DNA of 8,113 bases from Lentisphaeria bacterium (GTDB lineage: Bacteria > Verrucomicrobiota > Lentisphaeria > Victivallales > UBA1829), in the NCBI GenBank assembly GCA_017504325.1, contig JAFVRL010000210.1, positions 1 to 8,113 of the forward strand, written 5' to 3'. Shown piece by piece: positions 1-6,143 of the stretch (the stretch's first letter is position 1; each line of letters opens with the position of its first letter). Both the position numbers and the translations under genes were made by a program. Below the pieces are notes generated by a model, which was given only the letters and a program-made list of their open reading frames with translations, did no database searches and was not told where the DNA came from.

Positions 1-840
1 AAGGGGGTTCTTCTGAAGGATGGAAGGCGGGTCGATGCAGAGAAAGTCATTCTTGCCGGCGGCGGTTGTGCCTGGAGTCCGCTGGGCAGTAAAAAGGGGT
101 TGCTTCCTGCCGGAAAATGCGGGCATACTATTGTGGATGTGCTTCCGGCAGTTGCTCCTTTGCATATCCGGGAGGAGTGGGTGAAAAGTCTTGCCGGAGT
201 ATCTCTGGAAAAGGCAGAGATACTTTTGTATGAAGAAAAATCTTCTTCAGGCGGGAGGAAAAAGCGCAGAGAGATCTGGAAAACTGCCGGTAATCTTCTG
301 TTTACCCATGACGGCCTTTCCGGATTTGCAGCATTGGATATGGCGGAGGCTGCCGGAAAAATGTGCAGAAAAAATGGTTCTGCTGCTGTTTTACTGCGTC
401 TTTTTCCGCAGCGGACAAAAGTGGAACTTTCGCTTCTGCCGGAAATATACCGGAAAGAATACGGGAATAAATTGATCCGTTCCCTGCTTGCGGAAAGGGA
501 GAGACTGCCCCACTCTCTTGCAGATCATATTGCCCGTCTTGCCGGTTGTGACGGGATGAGTTCCTGCCGTCTTACAGCGGAGTCGAAAGACCGGCTTCTG
601 GCACTTTTATGCGATGGCGTTCCCCTGACAGTGGAATCTGCCGGACCAATGGAAAAGGCAATGGCAATGAGCGGCGGAGTCTCACTGAAGGAGATCGATC
701 CCGCCACGATGGAAAGCAAACTTGTGAAAGGATTGTATTTTGCCGGAGAGGTGATGGATCTTGTTGGACCTTGCGGCGGATACAATATTCAATGGGCATT
801 TTCTTCCGGACGCCTTGCCGGACAGAATGCGGCAAAATAA
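1..840 (+). CDS. YhiN/HI0933-family FAD-dependent oxidoreductase, C-terminal part (5' end outside window)
   Basis: The frame is open from base 1 to the TAA at 838-840, giving 279 residues. The family is usually about 390-420 residues, so roughly 110-140 N-terminal residues, including the GxGxxG dinucleotide-binding motif, lie to the left. Two family hallmarks are visible. Near the start is a VILAGGG segment followed by a Gly-rich stretch and CGHTI, then a Pro-rich PAVAPL, matching the 'ATGG...G.tip.PaLvpL' region. At the C-terminus, LYFAGEVMDLVGPCGGYNIQ with AFSSGRLAG after it is the typical flavin-contacting end. Proteins of this family are annotated as NAD(P)/FAD-dependent or 'aminoacetone oxidase family' enzymes. 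Their physiological substrate is poorly defined, so no specific reaction is claimed. The middle segment is more divergent than in typical homologues. Family assignment is confident; function is not. Confidence 0.88.
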   Translation, partial: KGVLLKDGRRVDAEKVILAGGGCAWSPLGSKKGLLPAGKCGHTIVDVLPAVAPLHIREEWVKSLAGVSLEKAEILLYEEKSSSGGRKKRREIWKTAGNLLFTHDGLSGFAALDMAEAAGKMCRKNGSAAVLLRLFPQRTKVELSLLPEIYRKEYGNKLIRSLLAERERLPHSLADHIARLAGCDGMSSCRLTAESKDRLLALLCDGVPLTVESAGPMEKAMAMSGGVSLKEIDPATMESKLVKGLYFAGEVMDLVGPCGGYNIQWAFSSGRLAGQNAAK

Positions 841-862
841 AGCCGCATTCCGCCGGAGGCGG
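825..862 (+). terminator. Tandem hairpins at the end of the flavoprotein gene (possible weak terminator or mRNA 3' end)
   Basis: A perfect 9-bp inverted repeat (GAATGCGGC at 825-833, GCCGCATTC at 842-850) has an 8-nt loop that contains the TAA stop codon. A second small GC-rich hairpin follows directly (CCGCC 850-854, GGCGG 858-862). No T-tract follows at once, only a TTATTTTA stretch about 10 nt later. It is therefore not a canonical intrinsic terminator, and an RNA-stabilising 3' end is equally possible. Confidence 0.45.
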
Positions 863-997
863 CGCACCGTTATTTTATGGCAGTTTCTGAAGAATACACT
901 TCTTTGCCTCCATTTCCGGTGCTTGTGAGCGGAATTGCTGGCAGCAATGAACCTTCTTATACACTTTTACATCAGAGGCAGAGTGAAACTTGCTTCA

Positions 998-1804
998 TTA
1001 AAGAAAATTTTTGATAAGATGTTCTTCCATCGCATCATAAGAGCAATGAGAGGAACGGCAGGTATATTTCAGATATCCGTTTACTCTTGCAAACTGTTCT
1101 GTTTTCGGATTGATGGTACCTCTTCCTGTCACCAGTTGTCCCCACCAGCCGAAATGCCATTGGGGGACAGGTTTTTCTTCTGTTTTCGGTGACATGTTTT
1201 TGTGCCATTCTTCCGGAAAATATTTCAGGAAGGAGGGATGTTCATTGAGCCATGTCCCTGTGTAGAGATCGCTGCTGCCGTATTTGATCCTTGTTTCTTT
1301 CAGCAGCAGAAGAAAACACCTTGCCAGATATTCTTCATCGTCAAAAATGGAGTAAGGACCTACTGCGTTGGCAATATGGAAAACGATCCTTTCCGGGGCA
1401 AGGGCGGGGTGTTCGGAAGGGGGATCATATTTGAGACTTCCGCAGTTCCAGGAGGGGGGAGCTTTAACGGCGACAGCATTGGGGTAGTTGATTCGGGCTC
1501 TTTCTTTTGCAAATGCCGCGTAACGGTTCCACATTTCTTCTTCAAATTCTTCCGCCGGAAGGTGTGAAAGACGTTCTGCATCGGCAAGGAGGGCAGTACA
1601 GGTCTTATCGCTTTCCCATTCCTGCGGTGTGAGATTGAAACCGTGGTAGCGTATGGGGGTGTGATTGGTGATCAGTTCACTCAATTTTTTTTCCGGGAAA
1701 CGATCCTTGAGATGTTTTGACGCAAAAAAGAATGATACTCTCGCAAATTTTTCCACATAGAGGATATGTTCCTCAAGAGTTTTAAGTTGTTTGATATTTT
1801 CCAT
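998..1804 (-). CDS. Conserved-looking protein of unknown function, Trp/His-rich, 268 aa
   Basis: The gene runs leftward from ATG (complement of 1802-1804) to TAA (complement of 998-1000). The start is supported by a purine-rich GGGAAGGAA about 6-8 nt upstream. There is no signal peptide and no clear membrane helix, so it is probably cytoplasmic. The N-terminal third looks helical and charged. The C-terminal half is rich in aromatic, His and Gly residues in blocks that look constrained: RIVFHIAN (139-146), TGTWLNEHP (182-190) followed by YFPEEW (195-200), WHFGWWGQ (216-223) and SHCSY (252-256). His143, His189, His201, His217 and His253 could form a binding or catalytic site, but this is inference. 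I do not recognise a characterised family. It is the only complete gene on the minus strand, is divergent from the HU gene, and seems to be a single-gene unit. It is probably a real gene because of its RBS, length and non-random composition. Confidence 0.8.
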   Translation of the reverse strand: MENIKQLKTLEEHILYVEKFARVSFFFASKHLKDRFPEKKLSELITNHTPIRYHGFNLTPQEWESDKTCTALLADAERLSHLPAEEFEEEMWNRYAAFAKERARINYPNAVAVKAPPSWNCGSLKYDPPSEHPALAPERIVFHIANAVGPYSIFDDEEYLARCFLLLLKETRIKYGSSDLYTGTWLNEHPSFLKYFPEEWHKNMSPKTEEKPVPQWHFGWWGQLVTGRGTINPKTEQFARVNGYLKYTCRSSHCSYDAMEEHLIKNFL

Positions 1805-1845
1805 GATATTTTCCTTCCCTGTGTTGCTGTTGAAAACTGATTAAA

Positions 1846-1873
1846 ACTATAATGTGCCGGAACGATAATACAA
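1846..1873 (-). promoter_or_regulatory. Possible promoter for the 268-aa gene
   Basis: Read on the minus strand, TTGTAT (1868-1873) and TATAGT (1846-1851) are separated by 16 nt and would start transcription about 35 nt upstream of the ATG. The -10 matches consensus well and the -35 poorly (3 of 6). The call rests only on consensus resemblance and position. Confidence 0.35.
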
Positions 1874-1945
1874 GGCGGCAGGAGAAAAATATCCGGAAAA
1901 AGAAGAAAAACTTTTTGAAATAAGGAAAAAAGAAGCTGAATAGAT

Positions 1946-1975
1946 TTGCTTTTCTGCTAAAATGGGCTATATTAT
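1946..1975 (+). promoter_or_regulatory. Possible promoter for the HU-family gene
   Basis: TTGCTT (1946-1951) is followed by the AT-rich TATATTAT (1968-1975), a spacer of 16-18 nt depending on which hexamer is used. Transcription would start near 1982, leaving an untranslated leader of about 85 nt. That leader holds a short direct repeat, CCGGGGA, at 2011-2017 and 2023-2029. No known riboswitch fold was recognised in it. Confidence 0.4.
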
Positions 1976-2067
1976 GGTATGACAAAGAAAAACGGGTCGT
2001 AAAAGCTCTGCCGGGGAAGTTTCCGGGGAGTATGGATCCGATAATGCAAAAAGTATGGAGTTATAAA

Positions 2068-2355
2068 ATGACAAAGAGAGATCTCGTAGTCAAAATCGCT
2101 GCAGAAACAAATCTGATCCAGGCGGATGTCGCTGAAGTTGTCCAGAAAACATTGGACTATATCGCAGAAGAACTTGTTGCCGGCCGTGATATCGAATTAC
2201 GTAATTTCGGCGTTTTTGAGATCAAGGTTCGCAAAGGCCGGGTGGGACGCAATCCCAATAAACCCGAAGTTGCCATTGCTATTCCGGAGCGTGCTGTTGT
2301 CAAGTTCAGAGCGGGTAAAGAACTCAAGGCCCGTATTGCCAAACTTGCAAAATAA
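2068..2355 (+). CDS. HU/IHF-family histone-like DNA-binding protein
   Basis: This 95-residue protein has the length and pattern of the HU/IHF family, small dimeric proteins that bend and compact DNA in the nucleoid. Residues 1-40 form the two N-terminal helices (start MTKRDLVVKIA). Residues 44-60 carry the family signature around RNFGVFEIKVRKGRVG. R61-N62-P63 is the beta-arm tip whose proline wedges between DNA base pairs. The lysine-rich tail (KELKARIAKLAK) closes the dimer. The ATG at 2068 was chosen because GGAG at 2057-2060 lies 7 nt upstream and the family starts here. In-frame ATGs at 2032 and 2044 would add residues foreign to the family. The sequence alone cannot separate a homodimeric HU from an IHF subunit. 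It is a monocistronic unit closed by a strong terminator. Confidence 0.95.
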   Translation: MTKRDLVVKIAAETNLIQADVAEVVQKTLDYIAEELVAGRDIELRNFGVFEIKVRKGRVGRNPNKPEVAIAIPERAVVKFRAGKELKARIAKLAK

Positions 2356-2370
2356 GTTTTTTCTTAACGC

Positions 2371-2419
2371 AAAGGCACCTGTATTCCGGAACGCCCGGTG
2401 ACAGGTGCTTTTTGTTTTT
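2371..2419 (+). terminator. Intrinsic terminator between the HU-family gene and hisS
   Basis: An 8-bp perfect stem (GCACCTGT 2375-2382, ACAGGTGC 2401-2408) can be lengthened by AAAG/TTTT pairing. It contains an inner CCGG/CCGG pairing and is followed by TTTTTGTTTTT (2409-2419). The shape is classical Rho-independent. It ends only 22 nt before the hisS start codon. Confidence 0.88.
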
Positions 2420-2441
2420 ATTGAACAGGAGAAGGTCCATT

Positions 2442-3695
2442 ATGGCTAAAAATTCTGCCCCCCCTCCGGGAACAGGGGATATTTTCCCGGAAGAGATCCC
2501 TTCATGGCTTGCCATTGAAAACGGTGCAAGAGAAGTTTTCAAGTGTTTCGGTTACGGAGAGATCCGTACACCTGTCTTTGAATATACTGAAGTCTTTCAG
2601 CGCGGGCTGGGGGATGAGACGGAAGTCGTGAAAAAAGAGATGTATACTTTTGAAGACCGCGGCGGCAGAAGTCTTACCTTGCGTCCCGAAGGGACCGCCG
2701 GGGTCATGCGTGCCCTTTCCGGCACGGAAGCCATGAACGGAGTGGAGTCCCGTGTATTTTATATCGGGCCCATGTTCCGCGGCGAACGCCCCTCTGCCGG
2801 CAGAAGACGCCAGTTTCATCAGATCGGTGTGGAGAATGCCGGAAGAGTCGCACCTGCTTTGGATGCCGAATCCATTACTCTCATAGCCCGTCTTCTGGAT
2901 CATGTGGGAGCGGGAGGCTATCAGATCCTTCTCAATACCAGAGGGGTGAAAGAAGACAGAAAACCTGCGGAAGATGCTTTACGGGAACATTTTGCTCCTG
3001 TTATTGATTCTATGTGCGAAGACTGCCGGGAACGGTTGAGCCGTAATGTGTGGCGGATACTGGATTGCAAGCAGCCCCAGTGTCAGAAACATATTGAAGC
3101 AGCTCCTGATGCGGCAAGTCTTTTCGGGCCTGCCTCCAGAGATTACTTCAATGAGGTCTGTGACATTTTGACAGATCTGGAGATCCCTTTCAAGATCGAA
3201 CCCAGACTGGTGAGAGGGTTGGACTATTATGTGCATACGGTCTTTGAACTTACCCATCCCGGACTTGGCGGTCAGAGTGCCATCGCCGGAGGCGGCCGTT
3301 ATGAACTGGCTGTTCCCGGTCAGAACCGTCCTATCGTTGGAGTCGGTTTTGCTGCCGGTGTGGAGAGACTGCTTATGGCAAGAGAATACAATAAGATCCC
3401 TGTTCCGGAACCGGAACGGCCGCAGGTGTATCTGGTTTCTCTGGGGAAAGAGGCTCTCAAATACAATATCCGTCTGGCAGATACCCTCCGGTCAAAAGGG
3501 ATCTATACCATGCTGGAAGCCGAGGAAAAGAGTATGAAATCCCAGATGCGTTCTGCCGACCGCCTGAAAGCCTCCAATGTATTGATCCTTGGTGAAAATG
3601 AACTTGCCAATGGTGTTTGTGTATTGAAAAATATGGCAGATGGCAGTCAGAAAAACATTGCATTGGCAGATGTTGCCGGGGAATTTGGCAAATAA
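2442..3695 (+). CDS. hisS: Histidyl-tRNA synthetase
   Basis: This class II aminoacyl-tRNA synthetase charges tRNA-His with histidine using ATP. The 417-residue length is normal for bacterial HisRS. Visible motifs in order: PPGTGDIFPEE (8-18) at the N-terminus; the motif 2 loop FRGERPSAGRRRQFHQ (112-127); an insertion domain with CEDC and DCK..C cysteines (192-214); the histidine-binding LVRGLDYY (256-263) and AGGGRY (282-287); motif 3 GVGFAAGVERL (300-310); and a C-terminal anticodon-binding domain (about 326-417) with the KSMKSQMRSAD and LILGENEL stretches. The ATG at 2442 is chosen because AGGAGAAGG (2427-2435) lies 6-10 nt upstream and the in-frame TTG at 2412 falls in the terminator T-tract. 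It leads a likely operon: the DAHP synthase gene begins 31 nt after its stop. No histidine-rich leader peptide or T-box was seen. Confidence 0.97.
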   Translation: MAKNSAPPPGTGDIFPEEIPSWLAIENGAREVFKCFGYGEIRTPVFEYTEVFQRGLGDETEVVKKEMYTFEDRGGRSLTLRPEGTAGVMRALSGTEAMNGVESRVFYIGPMFRGERPSAGRRRQFHQIGVENAGRVAPALDAESITLIARLLDHVGAGGYQILLNTRGVKEDRKPAEDALREHFAPVIDSMCEDCRERLSRNVWRILDCKQPQCQKHIEAAPDAASLFGPASRDYFNEVCDILTDLEIPFKIEPRLVRGLDYYVHTVFELTHPGLGGQSAIAGGGRYELAVPGQNRPIVGVGFAAGVERLLMAREYNKIPVPEPERPQVYLVSLGKEALKYNIRLADTLRSKGIYTMLEAEEKSMKSQMRSADRLKASNVLILGENELANGVCVLKNMADGSQKNIALADVAGEFGK

Positions 3696-3726
3696 GGCAT
3701 TGCACCTTCAGGAAATATTTTGAAAG

Positions 3727-4770
3727 ATGAATACACTTACATTTGATGTCAATATTGAAAGCAGTTATACGATCCCCACTCCTGCGGAGATCCATGCGGA
3801 ACTGCCACTTTCTGCGGACCAGGCACAGAAGATCTGTTTTTTCCGTGAGACAGTGAAAAATATTGTGACAAGAAAAGATCCCCGGATCCTTGTTGTGACG
3901 GGACCGTGTTCCATTGATGATATTGCAGCAGCCGAGGAGTATGCCAGCCGTCTTGCTGAACTTTCCCGGAAAGTAGCGGACAAAATGGTGGTCGTGATGC
4001 GCACATATTTTGAAAAACCCCGGACTACTCTCGGTTGGAAGGGGTTTGTGTATGATCCGCTTCTGGACAACTCTTTCAATATGGAAAAAGGATTGCGTTC
4101 CAGCCGGAAACTGCTTTTGAAACTTGTAGATCTTTGTCTGCCTTCCGCTACGGAGTTCCTTGACCCGTTGATCCCCCAGTATCTTTCCGACCTTATTTCC
4201 TGGGCGGCGATCGGAGCGCGTACTGTGGAGTCCCAGACTCACAGACAGCTTGCCAGCGGACTTTCCATGCCGGTGGGATTCAAAAATGCCACCGACGGAG
4301 TCATAAGTGTGGCGGTGGAGGCTATCCTTACTGCCAGAAGCAAACACTCCTTCCTGGGGATCAGCAACGACGGGCGTACCGGGGTGTTTTCCACCAGAGG
4401 AAACCCCTTCTGTCATGTGGTGCTGCGCGGCAGTTCCCAGGCTCCCAATTACGGATCGGAAAATGTTGCCTATGCAGTGGAGCTGATGCGGAAACGGGGA
4501 GTGATCCCCTCCATTGTCGTGGATTGCAGTCATGGGAATTCCCGGAAAGATCCGTTGAAGCAGAAAGAGGTTCTTGCGGATGTTATTTCCCAGATCACTG
4601 CCGGACAGAAAGCACTTGCCGGGATCATGCTGGAAAGTTATCTGAAGACCGGTAAACAGGATGTTGCTGCCAGGACAGCGGAAAGTACAGGGCTGTCTGT
4701 AACAGACGGTTGTCTCGGCTGGGAAGAGACTTCTTCTTTGATTCTGGAAAGCTGGAAAAGACTTCCCTGA
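3727..4770 (+). CDS. 3-deoxy-7-phosphoheptulonate (DAHP) synthase, type I AroF/AroG/AroH class
   Basis: The enzyme condenses phosphoenolpyruvate with erythrose 4-phosphate to DAHP, the first committed step of the shikimate pathway. Its 347 residues align almost without gaps to E. coli AroG (350 aa). Metal ligands are present: Cys61 (GPCSI), His269 (DCSHGNS), Glu303 (MLESYL) and Asp327 (VTDGCLGWEE). Substrate-binding residues are also intact: Arg92 and Lys97 in MRTYFEKPRTT, Lys186 (GFKN) and Arg234 (VLRG). Positions that affect feedback inhibition in AroG also match (Asp146, Pro150, Ser180), so allosteric control by an aromatic amino acid is likely. Which one cannot be told, hence no single symbol. 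The ATG has a weak AGGAAA (3710-3715) 11 nt upstream. It sits between hisS and an LptF/G gene with short gaps, consistent with cotranscription. Confidence 0.96.
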   Translation: MNTLTFDVNIESSYTIPTPAEIHAELPLSADQAQKICFFRETVKNIVTRKDPRILVVTGPCSIDDIAAAEEYASRLAELSRKVADKMVVVMRTYFEKPRTTLGWKGFVYDPLLDNSFNMEKGLRSSRKLLLKLVDLCLPSATEFLDPLIPQYLSDLISWAAIGARTVESQTHRQLASGLSMPVGFKNATDGVISVAVEAILTARSKHSFLGISNDGRTGVFSTRGNPFCHVVLRGSSQAPNYGSENVAYAVELMRKRGVIPSIVVDCSHGNSRKDPLKQKEVLADVISQITAGQKALAGIMLESYLKTGKQDVAARTAESTGLSVTDGCLGWEETSSLILESWKRLP

Positions 4771-4803
4771 AATTTGAAACAAACAGAACGCGGAGCAGAA
4801 TAT

Positions 4804-5982
4804 ATGGCTGGACCCGGCAGAAAATTATTGAAACAGTATCAGGATGAACAGGCAAAACGCACATTCATCTTTCTTCCCACATTGGATCTTTATGTATTGC
4901 GGGAGTTTATGATCCCCTTTTCCATTCTGATCTTTGCCTTTCTTCTGCTTTTTCTCATTGGAGATATTTTCAATGATTTAAGCGACTTCCTGGACAGCAA
5001 ACATGCGACCGCCGGGATGGCAGTGGAGTTTTTTCTCCTGAAAATGCCGCAGAATATCCGTTTTGTACTGCCCATTTCCATTCTGCTTGCCTGTATGTAT
5101 ACATTTGCCAATTTCGGCCGCAACAATGAGATCGCTGCCATGCGGTCATCCGGTATGAGTCTTGTCCGGTGCGGTCTTTCCATGTATATTGTGGGATTTC
5201 TCATCATGCTGGTCACATTCTGGTTCAATGAACAGGTGATTCCTTATACGGTACAGAAGGCGGTCACATTGAAGGAGAAAGCGGAAGATCCGGCTTATGA
5301 CGAAAATCAGTACACCATGCTGCAATACCGCAGTGTGGATAAGATGCGGGACTGGCTTTTTCAGAATTTTACGGCAGATGGAGAACATCAGGATGTTGTC
5401 CTGAAAAAGTATATTTTTTCAGAATCGGGGGATAAACTGCTGGATTGGGATATCCGGGCGAAAAAAGCAAGTTTTGATCCGGCAAAAGGATGGTGTTTCA
5501 GCAAAGCTGTACGTACTCCCTACAATCATAAGTTGCGTCTCGCCGGAACACCGGAAAAGCATGAGCTTATTGTGATTTCCCAGAAAGAGATCCCGGAACA
5601 GCCCAAGGATATTGCCAATGCCGTGAAGCCGCCGGAGGAATTGCCCGCCAGAGTGCTTCTTCACATGTTGAGTGACAGTAAGACTATGGTTCCGTCTTTG
5701 CGTGCCATGTATCAGACATATCTGTATTACCGGCTTGCTTTTCCCACGGTTTGTTTTCTCTGCGTGTTTCTTGCGCTGCCTCTTGCCGCAAAAAATGAGA
5801 GAAGCGGTGTATTTCTCTCTATTGTGTTTGCTGTGGGGATCGTGGTAGCGTATCAGGTTCTTACAGAGGTCTTTATGATCCTGGGAAAAAGCGGAATCAT
5901 CCCTCCCGTTGTGGGAGGACTCGGGCCGACAGTTTGTTTTCTGATCTACAGTTGGTTCGGTATTATCCGGAAAGCCGGATAA
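4804..5982 (+). CDS. LptF/LptG family LPS-export permease (YjgP/YjgQ)
   Basis: The family forms the inner-membrane permease pair of the LptB2FG transporter, which extracts lipopolysaccharide from the inner membrane and passes it to LptC and the periplasmic bridge. The 392-residue length fits the family. An unusually long cytoplasmic N-terminus (1-35) precedes TM1 (about 36-54). TM2 (87-105) and TM3 (124-143) flank a conserved cytoplasmic loop with NNEIAAMRSSGMS (107-119), which should touch LptB. A periplasmic domain spans about 144-305. Three C-terminal helices follow (about 309-327, 333-352, 366-386) with LPLAAKNERSG in the short loop. The ATG is set by GGAG (4792-4795) 8 nt upstream; an in-frame upstream TTG at 4774 lacks support. 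LptF and LptG cannot be told apart here. Only one permease gene is in view, so its partner must be elsewhere. Its presence implies an LPS-bearing outer membrane. Confidence 0.92.
   Translation: MAGPGRKLLKQYQDEQAKRTFIFLPTLDLYVLREFMIPFSILIFAFLLLFLIGDIFNDLSDFLDSKHATAGMAVEFFLLKMPQNIRFVLPISILLACMYTFANFGRNNEIAAMRSSGMSLVRCGLSMYIVGFLIMLVTFWFNEQVIPYTVQKAVTLKEKAEDPAYDENQYTMLQYRSVDKMRDWLFQNFTADGEHQDVVLKKYIFSESGDKLLDWDIRAKKASFDPAKGWCFSKAVRTPYNHKLRLAGTPEKHELIVISQKEIPEQPKDIANAVKPPEELPARVLLHMLSDSKTMVPSLRAMYQTYLYYRLAFPTVCFLCVFLALPLAAKNERSGVFLSIVFAVGIVVAYQVLTEVFMILGKSGIIPPVVGGLGPTVCFLIYSWFGIIRKAG
5964..5981 (+). other. Perfect hairpin overlapping the LptF/G stop codon
   Basis: A 7-bp perfect stem (TATCCGG 5964-5970, CCGGATA 5975-5981) with a 4-nt loop covers the last codons and part of the stop codon. 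An A-rich stretch follows, with a T-run only at 6007-6012, so it is not a standard terminator. It may mark the 3' end of the operon mRNA or be a by-product of frequent CCGGA words. Confidence 0.4.
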
Positions 5983-6014
5983 GTAAAGAAAAAAGATTTT
6001 GCAATATTTTTTAT

Positions 6015-6037
6015 TCCGGCATTGAAAAATTGCCGGA
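6015..6037. repeat. Inverted repeat upstream of the LysM lipoprotein gene
   Basis: TCCGGCA (6015-6021) and TGCCGGA (6031-6037) form a 7-bp perfect stem with a 9-nt A/T loop. It lies just upstream of the TATAAT at 6048-6053, over the place where a -35 box would be. It could be an operator or part of the upstream operon's 3' end. Lack of a following T-tract argues against an intrinsic terminator. Confidence 0.4.
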
Positions 6038-6053
6038 TGTGATTTACTATAAT
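6022..6053 (+). promoter_or_regulatory. Probable promoter of the LysM lipoprotein gene
   Basis: A perfect -10 hexamer TATAAT is at 6048-6053. The best -35-like element, TTGAAA (6022-6027), is 20 nt away, longer than usual. TTGCCG (6030-6035) is too close at 12 nt. The leader to the GTG start would be about 85 nt. The -10 is convincing and the -35 is uncertain. Confidence 0.5.
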
Positions 6054-6143
6054 ATAGAAGGATTTTGCAAAAACGGCAGAATCTCATTGAAACAGAAAAA
6101 ACTGTAAATAAGATAACAATAAAAAAATTGGAGGACAAGAACC

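Noticed and set aside
934..948. Palindrome ATTGCTG-G-CAGCAAT between the first two genes, as a terminator
   Set aside because: No T-tract on either strand and a realistic stem of only five pairs. It may be chance, and I could not link it to a function.
1202..1567. A 121-codon plus-strand frame opposite the 268-aa gene
   Set aside because: The minus-strand gene has a better RBS, greater length and protein-like motifs. The plus frame is Phe/Gly/Cys-rich noise.
2032..2067. Upstream in-frame ATG codons (2032, 2044) as the HU start
   Set aside because: The purine stretch before 2032 is almost touching the ATG, the added residues are foreign to the family, and the ATG at 2068 has a well-placed GGAG.
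2356..2441. T-box or His attenuator leader before hisS
   Set aside because: The leader is too short, has no T-box sequence and no run of His codons. It contains only the HU terminator and the RBS.
3457..4782. A 441-codon open frame on the minus strand opposite the DAHP synthase gene
   Set aside because: It lies antisense to a gene with every catalytic residue intact. Its translation is rich in Cys, His, Arg and Ser without domain features, as expected from the reverse of biased codons.
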